DNA of 31,705 bases from an uncultured Lachnospiraceae bacterium. Lineage in GTDB: Bacteria > Bacillota > Clostridia > Lachnospirales > Lachnospiraceae. Where the stretch lies: NCBI GenBank assembly GCA_910588865.1, contig CAJUSJ010000043.1, positions 1 to 31,705 of the forward strand, written 5' to 3'. Of the stretch, positions 22,903 to 30,342 are shown piece by piece. The notes under the pieces were generated by a model. It was not told the origin of the DNA. It did no database searches and saw nothing but the letters and a program-made list of their open reading frames with translations. A program made the position numbers and the translations under genes. The stretch's first letter is position 1, and the number at the start of each line of letters is the position of its first letter.

Positions 22903-25412
22903 CTTTCCCCTGCTCCTTTCTCATTTTCCGGCAATTCTCTTTCCATGAACAGGGATTCCGCGTAATTCACCGACGCCATGGCATCCCGGCAGTAGCGGTC
23001 CGCGCCAATGGTCCGGGCATACTCCTCGGTCAGCACAGCGCCTCCAACCATGACCTTCACCCAGGGAGCCTGTTTTCTCAGCCGGACAATGGTCTCCTCC
23101 ATGCTGGGCACCGTGGTGGTCATCAGGGCGCTGAGGCCCACAAGAGGAACCTTCCGCTCCACTGCCTCCTTCACAATCTTCTCCGGCGGCACATCCTTTC
23201 CTAAGTCCACCACCTGGTAGCTGTAGTTTTCCAGGAGGACCTTCACAATATTTTTTCCGATATCGTGGATATCCCCCTTCACCGTGGCCAGGATAATGGT
23301 TCCCTTCTTCTCCTGGCTCTGGCCATTTTGGGCCATATAAGCCTTGATCACCTCAAAGGCCGCCTTGGCCGCCTCAGCGCTCATGAGCAGCTGGGGGAGA
23401 AATACGGTTCCCCTCTCAAATCCCTTCCCCACATCGTCCAGGGCCGGGATCATCTCCTGGTTGATGATGTCCAGGGCCTCCCGCTCCTCAAGAAGAACCT
23501 TCACCGCCTGGTGGGCCCTCTCCTTTAAGCCCCGGCGGATACAGTCCCCAAGGCCCATAAGCTCCTGAGCGGCGCTTATGCTGTTTTTATTCCCTGGTTC
23601 TGTCCCTTTCCGTGTCTGACCCTGACCGTTTTCCCCGGACAAATGACCATAGCCCGCCCCACTGTCTCCGGCACCAAAAGGCTGGCCCCCGTACATGCCG
23701 ATATAGTCTTGGCACTGGCTGTCCAGGTCCCACAGAGCCCGGAAGCTGTAGTAGGACCGCGTCATGGCCTGGGAGTTGGGATTTATGATGGCAGCGTTCA
23801 GCCCATTGGCCATAGCCATGGTGAAAAAAGCGGCATTGATGATCTCTCTCTGGGGAAGGCCGAAGGAAATGTTGGACACCCCCAGGATGGTCTTTCCCCC
23901 CAGCTCATCCCTGACCCTTCTCAAGGTCTCCAGGGTGGTCAGGGCCCCTTTGCTGTCCGAGCTGACCGTGAGGCACAGACCGTCTATGAGGATATCCTCC
24001 TTTTGGATCCCATACTCAGCCGCTGTGGCGTAAATTTTCCTGGCAATGTCCAGCCTTCCCTGGGCTGTGTCCGGGATCCCGCCCTCATCCAGGGCCAGGG
24101 CCACCACCACCCCTCCGTAATGCTTTACCAGGGGAAATACGGCCCTCATGGACTCTTCTTTACCATTGACGGAATTGATCAGCGGCTTTCCGTTGTAGAT
24201 CCTCATGGCCCGCTCCATGGCCTTCATGTCCGAGGTGTCGATCTGCAGCGGCAGATCGATGACGCTCTGCAGCTCCTTTATAACCTCCTCCATCATCTCA
24301 GGCTCATTGATCCCAGGCAGGCCCACATTCACATCCAGCACACGGGCACCGTGATCCTCCTGGGTCACCCCCTCCTGGAGGATATACTCCAGATCATGAT
24401 CCTTTAAAGCCTGCTTGAACCGGGATTTTCCTGTGGGATTGATCCGCTCCCCGATGATCACCGGATCCCGGTCAATGACCACGGCGTGGGTATAAGAAGA
24501 GACAACGGTCCGCCTTTTTCTCTCCGGAAGGACCTGTTCCTTGTGCCGGCACCTTTCCACCAGCTTCCTGATGTGGTCCGGCGTGGTGCCGCAGCAGCCA
24601 CCCAGCACATTGGCCCCCATGTCCCCGATGTCTTCCATGACCGCGGCGAACTCATCCTCGTCAATGTCATACACGGTCCTGCCGTTCTCGCTTCTGGGAA
24701 GCCCGGCGTTTGGGTTGACAATCACAGGAACCGAGGCGTATTTTAACAGCTCCCTCAAAATCTCCTTCATCTGAACCGGACCCAGCCCGCAGTTGATCCC
24801 CAGGGCATCTACCCCAAGGCCTTCCAGCAGGGCCACGGTGGCTTCCACATCCCCTCCGGTCAGAAGCTTTCCCTTCTGGTCGAAGATCATGGTGGCAAAC
24901 ACCGGAAGGTCACAGTTTTCCTTGGCCGCCAGCACAGCCGCCTTGGCCTCATAGCCGTCGCTCATGGTCTCCACCAGCACCAGATCCGCCCCTGCCCGGC
25001 TTCCGGTCACCACCACCTCCTTGTAGATGGCGCAGGCATGGTCAAAGTCCAGATCTCCCAGGGGTTTTAAAAGCTTTCCCGTGGGCCCCAGATCCAGGGC
25101 CACGAATCCCCGGCCTGCCGCCTTCACCGCCTCCCTGGCATTGGCGACCCCGGCCTCAATGATCTCTTCTAAGGAAAATGGTCCCCCTGGCGGGTATTTC
25201 AGCCCATTGGCCCCAAAGGTGTTGGTAGTAAGGATATCGCATCCTGCCTCTAAATAGTCCCTGTGGATCTGCCTTAAAACCTCTGGCCGCAGCAGATTCC
25301 AGGTTTCCGGCAGTTCCCCTGCCTTCAGCCCCCTGGCCTGAAGAAGGCTTCCCATGCCACCGTCAAAAAATACTTTCCTGCTTCTGATCTCGTCCATGAT
25401 CGTTCCGTTCAT
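22899..25412 (-). CDS. metH: Cobalamin-dependent methionine synthase lacking the activation domain
   Basis: Transfers methyl from 5-methyltetrahydrofolate to homocysteine. The 837 residues comprise a homocysteine-binding barrel (1-290; zinc cysteines 208, 273 and 274 in NCG and GGCCG), a pterin-binding barrel (about 315-560; GERINPTGKSRF, DVNVGLPG) and the B12 cap and binding domains (about 615-830; GDIHDIGKN with His716, the cobalt ligand). The usual C-terminal reactivation domain is missing and is encoded by the gene just upstream, with which metH overlaps as ATGA. A Gly/Gln-rich stretch of some 40 residues (about 573-612) separates the pterin and cap domains. A second in-frame ATG lies five codons later. 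Confidence 0.95.
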   Translation of the reverse strand: MNGTIMDEIRSRKVFFDGGMGSLLQARGLKAGELPETWNLLRPEVLRQIHRDYLEAGCDILTTNTFGANGLKYPPGGPFSLEEIIEAGVANAREAVKAAGRGFVALDLGPTGKLLKPLGDLDFDHACAIYKEVVVTGSRAGADLVLVETMSDGYEAKAAVLAAKENCDLPVFATMIFDQKGKLLTGGDVEATVALLEGLGVDALGINCGLGPVQMKEILRELLKYASVPVIVNPNAGLPRSENGRTVYDIDEDEFAAVMEDIGDMGANVLGGCCGTTPDHIRKLVERCRHKEQVLPERKRRTVVSSYTHAVVIDRDPVIIGERINPTGKSRFKQALKDHDLEYILQEGVTQEDHGARVLDVNVGLPGINEPEMMEEVIKELQSVIDLPLQIDTSDMKAMERAMRIYNGKPLINSVNGKEESMRAVFPLVKHYGGVVVALALDEGGIPDTAQGRLDIARKIYATAAEYGIQKEDILIDGLCLTVSSDSKGALTTLETLRRVRDELGGKTILGVSNISFGLPQREIINAAFFTMAMANGLNAAIINPNSQAMTRSYYSFRALWDLDSQCQDYIGMYGGQPFGAGDSGAGYGHLSGENGQGQTRKGTEPGNKNSISAAQELMGLGDCIRRGLKERAHQAVKVLLEEREALDIINQEMIPALDDVGKGFERGTVFLPQLLMSAEAAKAAFEVIKAYMAQNGQSQEKKGTIILATVKGDIHDIGKNIVKVLLENYSYQVVDLGKDVPPEKIVKEAVERKVPLVGLSALMTTTVPSMEETIVRLRKQAPWVKVMVGGAVLTEEYARTIGADRYCRDAMASVNYAESLFMERELPENEKGAGER

Positions 25413-26083
25413 ACCCGTTTCCCGCTCCCTTCTTGTAAATTTCCCTTGTCCCTTCTGTAAACACAGTCTGCCTTGCCGCAGGACTCACAGCCTTTTCCCC
25501 CGCGGATTCCCTCAATGGGACTGACCCCTATGACCGCTGTCACGGACTTGGACGGGGCCATGAGGAAACCGTCTGTCAGGGTGATCCCCACCCTCTTTCC
25601 TGCCTCCAGGGCCCCCAGAAGGGCTGGCTGGCATTCCAGGGAAAAATCCCCGTATCCGGGGCTGAACCGGGGGCGGAGATAAAGCCCCTTTTTCTCATAA
25701 TCCCGCCGGAGCTCCTCATTGACCTGATCACAGTAATCCTCCAGCATAGCAGCCGCCGCTGCCTGGAGCACCACTGCCCGGCTCATCTCCAGGCGGCTGT
25801 ACCTTCGGATCAGGCTGTCCACTAAAACCCCCAGAGTGGCCGCGAACAGCACCACTGCCCGGCAGCCCATAAGGTTTTTGGACAGGGCCTGGCTTGTGGC
25901 ATGAAAGCACCCCAGGTCCATGGCCCCGGCATCTGAAAATATCAGGGGGTATTCCCGGAAACAGCACCTTTTGACCGCGGCCCCCTCCAATTCCCGCCAG
26001 CACTCCTCCACCAGCATAAGGGTCTGCTCATCCGCCTGCTCCCCTTTGTATCCCAGATACCGGAGGGTCTCTTTCACATTCAT
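25409..26083 (-). CDS. Methionine synthase activation-domain protein
   Basis: 224 residues resembling the C-terminal domain of MetH that binds S-adenosylmethionine and remethylates inactive cob(II)alamin. Seen: RPRFSPGYGDF (137-147), the SAM-binding signature, and MAPSKSVTAVIGVS (175-188), followed by a Cys cluster GCESCGKADC (198-207) typical of stand-alone forms. It lies 2 nt after metF and overlaps the start of metH, so reactivase and enzyme are made together. The ribosome binding site is weak (GGGACCCTAGAG), suggesting coupling to metF. Action in trans on the neighbouring truncated MetH is inferred. Confidence 0.9.
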   Translation of the reverse strand: MNVKETLRYLGYKGEQADEQTLMLVEECWRELEGAAVKRCCFREYPLIFSDAGAMDLGCFHATSQALSKNLMGCRAVVLFAATLGVLVDSLIRRYSRLEMSRAVVLQAAAAAMLEDYCDQVNEELRRDYEKKGLYLRPRFSPGYGDFSLECQPALLGALEAGKRVGITLTDGFLMAPSKSVTAVIGVSPIEGIRGGKGCESCGKADCVYRRDKGNLQEGSGKRV

Positions 26084-26085
26084 CT

Positions 26086-26949
26086 CTAGGGTCCCAGGAT
26101 CTCGGAAAGATTTTCCCGGATCCTGGCCGCCACATCGGGCTTGTTCATGGAATACACATGGATCCCGTTGACCCCGTTGGCGATCAGGTCAATGATCTGC
26201 TCCGCGGCATAGGCGATTCCCGCCTGCTTCATGGCTGCCGGATTGTCGCCGAACCGGTCCACAATGGCTTTGAACCGGGTGGGCAGATAAGTTCCCGACA
26301 TCTGGCAGATCCTTTTGATCTGGGACACATTGGTCACAGGCATGATCCCCGCCACCACGGGAACCGTGATCCCCTTCTCCCGGATCCGGTACAGATAATT
26401 GTAGAGGATATTGTTGTCAAAAAACATCTGGGTGGTAAGGAAATCACATCCCGCCTCCACCTTTTCCTTTAGATGGGCAATGTCCTCGGTCTTGCTGGCA
26501 GACTCCACATGGCCCTCAGGATAACAGGCAGCCCCGACGCAGAAATCACCGCGCTGTTTGATATCCCCAATGAGCTCGGAGGCATACTGGTAATCGTGGG
26601 CCAGACGTCCCTCCTTTGGTATGTCCCCTCTTAAAGCAAGCACATTTTCAATGCCCCTTGCTTTTAACTCTTCCAGCACATGGTGAACCTTCTCCCTGGT
26701 GGAGGACACACAGGTCACATGGGCCAGGGTCGGCACATGGTATTCATTGTTCAGCGCGGCGGCAATGTCCACGGTATAGCGGCTGGTGCCCCCTCCCGCG
26801 CCGTAGGTCACGCTCATAAAAGAGGGCGACAATTTCGCGATCTCCCTGGCCGCCGCCTCCACGGTCTCATAATTGTCCTCTGTCTTTGGGGGGAACACCT
26901 CAAAAGAAAGGGTAGGCCTGTTCTGTCCCAGTATATCTCTGATCTTCAT
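26086..26949 (-). CDS. metF: 5,10-methylenetetrahydrofolate reductase
   Basis: Flavin-dependent TIM-barrel enzyme producing 5-methyltetrahydrofolate, the methyl donor of MetH. The 287 residues contain LSFEVFPPKTEDN near the start, SVTYGAGGGTS, ALRGD, CYPEGHVES, FFDNN and GIMPVTN, all standard MetF motifs and full length. AGGAG nine bases before the ATG supports the start. It lies 52 nt after hflC and 2 nt before the activation-domain gene. No S-box or B12 riboswitch fits in that 52-nt gap, so the methionine genes seem to depend on transcription from upstream. Confidence 0.96.
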   Translation of the reverse strand: MKIRDILGQNRPTLSFEVFPPKTEDNYETVEAAAREIAKLSPSFMSVTYGAGGGTSRYTVDIAAALNNEYHVPTLAHVTCVSSTREKVHHVLEELKARGIENVLALRGDIPKEGRLAHDYQYASELIGDIKQRGDFCVGAACYPEGHVESASKTEDIAHLKEKVEAGCDFLTTQMFFDNNILYNYLYRIREKGITVPVVAGIMPVTNVSQIKRICQMSGTYLPTRFKAIVDRFGDNPAAMKQAGIAYAAEQIIDLIANGVNGIHVYSMNKPDVAARIRENLSEILGP

Positions 26950-27001
26950 TTGTCTTTACTCCTGTTCTCAAATTCTTTTAAGGGAAATGTCTTCCCCTCT
27001 T

Positions 27002-27874
27002 TTATTCTCCCATAAAAATCCTCGCGATAGGCGAATCCCCTGGCAGGATCAGGGTGTTGTTATTCCCCGTCAGGGAGGCCCTGGCCGCGTCCAGAGCCCG
27101 GATAAACCCGTAAAACTCCGCCCTCTCCGGCGTGTTGTAGGCATCTGCCAGGATCCTCATATACTCCGCCTCGCCCTCAGCCGTCACGGCGGCGGCTTCC
27201 GCCTGAGCGTTGGAAATGCTGATGGCGATCTCCCGGTCCGTGGTATTCTGGATCACCTTTGCCTCTGCCTGCCCTTCTGCCTGGTAGGTGGCCGCGATCT
27301 TGTCCCTCTCGGAGATCATCCGCTCGTAGACCGCGGCTTTGTTGTCAGCGGGCAGGTCCAGCTGCTTGGTCTCCACCGCCAGAAGCTCTATGCCGTACTG
27401 CTCCATGGTATTTCCGATATTGGCCATAATGGCCTCCGACAGCTCCCCGTCCCGGCCGCTGATCACATCGTTCTGGCTCATGCTGCTGATCACATTTTTT
27501 ATGGAATTGTAGACCGTGGTGTCGATCCTCCGCTCCGCGTTGGTTATGGAGGAGTTCAGGGTCTGGGCAAACTTAAGAGGGTCCGTGATCCGCCACAGCA
27601 CATAGCTGTCGCTCATCATGGTCTTTTTGTCCATGGTAATCACATCCGACGCGGCCAGATCGTATAAAAGGATCTGCTTTGGAAGGCTGTCCGCTGTCTG
27701 GATAAAAGGAATCCTAAAACTTAAACCCGCCTGATCAATGACCCGGCTTACCCGGCCAAATTCCCGGATAAGCTTGTATTCATTTTCCCTGGTCACGGTC
27801 ATGGAGCCCCCAAGGCCTATGATCACCGCCAGTGCCGCCACCAAGGCCAGAAACTTACTGATCACTTTCTTCAT
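27002..27874 (-). CDS. hflC: SPFH-domain membrane protein HflC
   Basis: 290 residues: an N-terminal membrane anchor (about 4-25), then an SPFH/band 7 domain (YKLIREFGRVSRVIDQAGLSF, with IPFIQ next) and an Ala/Glu-rich coiled coil (AEGQAEAKVIQ, AEGEAEYMRIL). In E. coli HflC joins HflK in a cage around the FtsH protease; that partner is not in this window. The start at 27874 (MKKVISKFLALV) follows GGAGGA and overlaps the last 20 nt of hflK; a longer reading to 27901 would add nine basic residues without support. The two genes are translationally coupled. Confidence 0.92.
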   Translation of the reverse strand: MKKVISKFLALVAALAVIIGLGGSMTVTRENEYKLIREFGRVSRVIDQAGLSFRIPFIQTADSLPKQILLYDLAASDVITMDKKTMMSDSYVLWRITDPLKFAQTLNSSITNAERRIDTTVYNSIKNVISSMSQNDVISGRDGELSEAIMANIGNTMEQYGIELLAVETKQLDLPADNKAAVYERMISERDKIAATYQAEGQAEAKVIQNTTDREIAISISNAQAEAAAVTAEGEAEYMRILADAYNTPERAEFYGFIRALDAARASLTGNNNTLILPGDSPIARIFMGE

Positions 27875-28940
27875 AGTCTTCCTCCTCCCGCGCTTCCTCA
27901 TAGTTCTCTGTCTCCCTTACAGGGTCCGCCTGCCCTCTGTTCTCCGCCGCCTCCAGGGACCCGGGAGCCTGGGTCTCCACACTTCCCCCGGTAAAGCTGT
28001 CAAGGGGCAGGATGGTGCTGGTCTGGTCCGTGCCGTCGATCACCACCTTGAGCCTCGGAAGCACATCCTCCATGGCCTCGTAGAACATCCTCTGGCGGGT
28101 CACCTGGGGATTCTTTACATACTCCTCATACATGGCGTTGAATCTGGCCACCTCCCCGTTGGCCTCGTTGATCCTCTGGGTCTTCTGGGCCTGGGCCTCC
28201 TGCATGATCTTGTCGATCTCCGCCTCTGCCCCGGGCAGCTTCTCGTTGCGGTACTTGTTCGCGTTGTTGATGGCAGTTTCCTTTCCCTGCTTGGCGGTCT
28301 CCACTGCCTTGAAGGCCTCCATAACCTCCTTTGTCGGCGGCTCCGAGTCCTGGATGGTCACATTGACCACCTGAAGCCCCACATCGTGGGCCTCCAGCTT
28401 GGCCACGATCATGTCCCGGATATTTCCCTGGATCTCATTTTTCCCTGTGGTCAGCACCGAGTCCACGTCATAACTTCCTATGACCGCGCGGACACAGCTT
28501 TTACTGATATTTTTCAGGATCAGCACAGGGTCCTCAGAAGCGTACACCGCCTTTACCGGGTCCGCCACCTTGTACTCAATAAAAAAATCCACATTGACAA
28601 AATTGTAGTCATTGGTGATCATCAGGGAATCCTCCTCCCTGCTCTCATTGTCCGCCTGGTCATACCCCAGGGCAAACCCCTGGATGGTGGTGTTGACCTT
28701 CTGAACCCTCTGAATCAGAGGAATCTTAAAATGGAGGCCAGGCTCCGCCACAGCTGACGCTACCCCGAAGGTGGTCAGCACCGCCTGTTCCTGCTCCTCA
28801 ATGTTGTAAAAAGAACCAAAGCCCAGAACCAGCGCCGCCAGAAGCCCTAAAACTCCCAGAACGGTCTGTCTGGCCTTTTTCGCTGCCTTTTTCGCTGCCT
28901 TTTTCATCTTCTCTTTCAGATCCGGATTAAAATCTTCCAT
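27855..28940 (-). CDS. hflK: SPFH-domain membrane protein HflK
   Basis: 361 residues. A Lys/Ala-rich basic N-terminus precedes one membrane helix (about 26-46). Then come the SPFH domain (EEQEQAVLTTFG, GLHFKIPLIQRV) and a helical stretch (AEAEIDKIMQEAQAQKTQRI), ending in an acidic Glu/Asp tail. It pairs with HflC. GAGG six bases before the ATG at 28940 favours MEDFNPDLKEK over an ATG at 28952 with poor spacing. First gene of the hfl-met series, read from the promoter at 28989-29017. Confidence 0.92.
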   Translation of the reverse strand: MEDFNPDLKEKMKKAAKKAAKKARQTVLGVLGLLAALVLGFGSFYNIEEQEQAVLTTFGVASAVAEPGLHFKIPLIQRVQKVNTTIQGFALGYDQADNESREEDSLMITNDYNFVNVDFFIEYKVADPVKAVYASEDPVLILKNISKSCVRAVIGSYDVDSVLTTGKNEIQGNIRDMIVAKLEAHDVGLQVVNVTIQDSEPPTKEVMEAFKAVETAKQGKETAINNANKYRNEKLPGAEAEIDKIMQEAQAQKTQRINEANGEVARFNAMYEEYVKNPQVTRQRMFYEAMEDVLPRLKVVIDGTDQTSTILPLDSFTGGSVETQAPGSLEAAENRGQADPVRETENYEEAREEEDYEESDQ

Positions 28941-28988
28941 TTGACACCTCATTTCCTGTTATTTTGTTATGGTTGAACTATAACACTC

Positions 28989-29017
28989 ACTATACCACAG
29001 GTTTCCCATTTTGTCAT
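28989..29017 (-). promoter_or_regulatory. Promoter of the hflK-hflC-metF-metH series
   Basis: ATGACA (29017-29012) and TATAGT (28994-28989) on the minus strand are 17 bases apart, about 49 nt ahead of the hflK ATG. It is the only good promoter seen upstream of the following genes down to the PAP2 gene. Confidence 0.65.
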
Positions 29018-29084
29018 CGTTAATTTTTTATCATTCTATTGTTTTTTTGGAAATATATGATAAAATGAAAAACCAGAAACTGCT

Positions 29085-29115
29085 TTGACCCTGGGAAGTC
29101 AAATGTGTGTATAGT
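29085..29115 (+). promoter_or_regulatory. Promoter and candidate operator of the PTS EIIC-like gene
   Basis: TTGACC (29085-29090) is followed by TGTATA after 17 bases (29108-29113) or TATAGT after 19 (29110-29115). The -35 region lies within a perfect inverted repeat TTTGAC-N8-GTCAAA (29084-29103), which could bind a dimeric regulator. Which -10 is used is not clear. Confidence 0.5.
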
Positions 29116-29170
29116 CCCTGCCTTTTTATTATGATCAGGCATTCATCAAAACACTAAAGGAGATTTTCCC

Positions 29171-30193
29171 ATGGAAACAACAGGCATCAAAGGATTTTTA
29201 AAACGCAAGAACATCAATTTCACCCTCAAAACCTATTTCATCGACGCTTTAGGAGCCATGGCCTTCGGCCTCTTTGCCTCCCTGCTCATCGGAACCATCT
29301 TCGCCACCTTAGGCGAAAAGTCCGGCATTGAAGTTTTCAACACCATATCCCAGTACGCCAAAGGAGCCACCGGCGCTGCCCTGGGGGTTTCCATCGCCTA
29401 TGCCTTACAAGCCCCTCAGCTGGTGCTGCTCTCCGCGGCCACTGTGGGAATAGCGGGCAACGACCTGGGCGGCCCTGTGGGAGCCTTCGTGGCAGCCATC
29501 GTGGCCGTGGAACTTGGAAAAATGGTGTCAAAAGAAACCCGGGTGGATATTCTCGTCACTCCCGGCGTCACCATCATCTCCGGAGTCTTCATGGCCCAGT
29601 TTGTGGGCCCCGGCGTGTCCGCCTTCATGACCGGATTCGGCAACCTGGTGAAGACCACCACCATGATGCAGCCCTTCTTTATGGGAATTCTGGTGTCCGC
29701 CCTCATCGGCATTGCCCTGACTCTCCCCATAAGCAGCGCCGCCATCTGCATCATGCTCAGCTTAGACGGTCTGGCGGGAGGAGCCGCCACCGCCGGATGC
29801 TGCGCTCAGATGATCGGCTTCGCGGTCATGAGCTTCCGGGAAAACGGCATCGGAGGCCTCCTGGCCCAGGGACTTGGCACCTCCATGCTCCAGATGGGCA
29901 ATATCGTGAAAAATCCCCGGATCTGGATCCCGCCTACACTGGCCTCCATGGTCACAGGGCCTGTGGCCACCATGGTTTTTCAGATGGAAAATATTCCCAC
30001 AGGAGCCGGCATGGGCACCTGCGGGCTGGTAGGACCTATCGGCGTGTACACCGCCATGGGCGGGGGAAGCAATATGTGGATCGGAATTATCCTGGTATGC
30101 TTTGTACTTCCGGCGGTATTGACCTGGGTGTTTGGGGAAATCTTAAGGAAAATGGGTTGGATTAAAGATGGGGATTTGAAGTTGGAATTGTAG
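29171..30193 (+). CDS. PTS-type EIIC membrane protein (PTS_EIIC_2 family)
   Basis: 340 residues with about nine or ten hydrophobic segments rich in Gly, Ala and Thr. The early YFIDALGAMAFGLFASLLIG, then AGNDLGGPVGAF, TPGVTIISG, LPISSAA and GPIGVYTAMGGG, fit the PTS EIIC 2 family (PF13303), a set of stand-alone putative sugar permeases of unknown substrate. No EIIA or EIIB gene lies nearby, so whether it uses PTS phosphorylation is unknown. AAAGGAG eight bases upstream supports the start. It is divergent from hflK and convergent with the last gene in the window. Confidence 0.85.
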   Translation: METTGIKGFLKRKNINFTLKTYFIDALGAMAFGLFASLLIGTIFATLGEKSGIEVFNTISQYAKGATGAALGVSIAYALQAPQLVLLSAATVGIAGNDLGGPVGAFVAAIVAVELGKMVSKETRVDILVTPGVTIISGVFMAQFVGPGVSAFMTGFGNLVKTTTMMQPFFMGILVSALIGIALTLPISSAAICIMLSLDGLAGGAATAGCCAQMIGFAVMSFRENGIGGLLAQGLGTSMLQMGNIVKNPRIWIPPTLASMVTGPVATMVFQMENIPTGAGMGTCGLVGPIGVYTAMGGGSNMWIGIILVCFVLPAVLTWVFGEILRKMGWIKDGDLKLEL

Positions 30194-30257
30194 GAAGAGC
30201 GGCGGGGATGGGAAGAAAGTTACCGGGCGCAAGACAGAAAAATTACGTTCCTGGCCT

Positions 30258-30303
30258 GGAAGGGGAATCAGCCTGTTTACTCTCACAGGGTGATTCCCCT
30301 TCC
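30258..30303. terminator. Long dyad between convergent genes
   Basis: Arms GGAAGGGGAATCA (30258-30270) and TGATTCCCCTTCC (30291-30303) pair over 13 bp. After one mismatch, CCTGT/ACAGG adds 5 bp around an 8-nt loop. Its place between two converging genes suggests a two-way terminator, though neither strand has a T-run after it. The rest of 30194-30342 shows nothing else. Confidence 0.55.
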
Positions 30304-30342
30304 CGTTACTCCTTTGTATAATTCACCAGAAAGACAGCACTT

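Noticed and set aside
26950..27001. S-box or cobalamin riboswitch ahead of metF
   Set aside because: The gap is only 52 nt and shows just a weak GGGAA/TTCCC hairpin; neither riboswitch fits.
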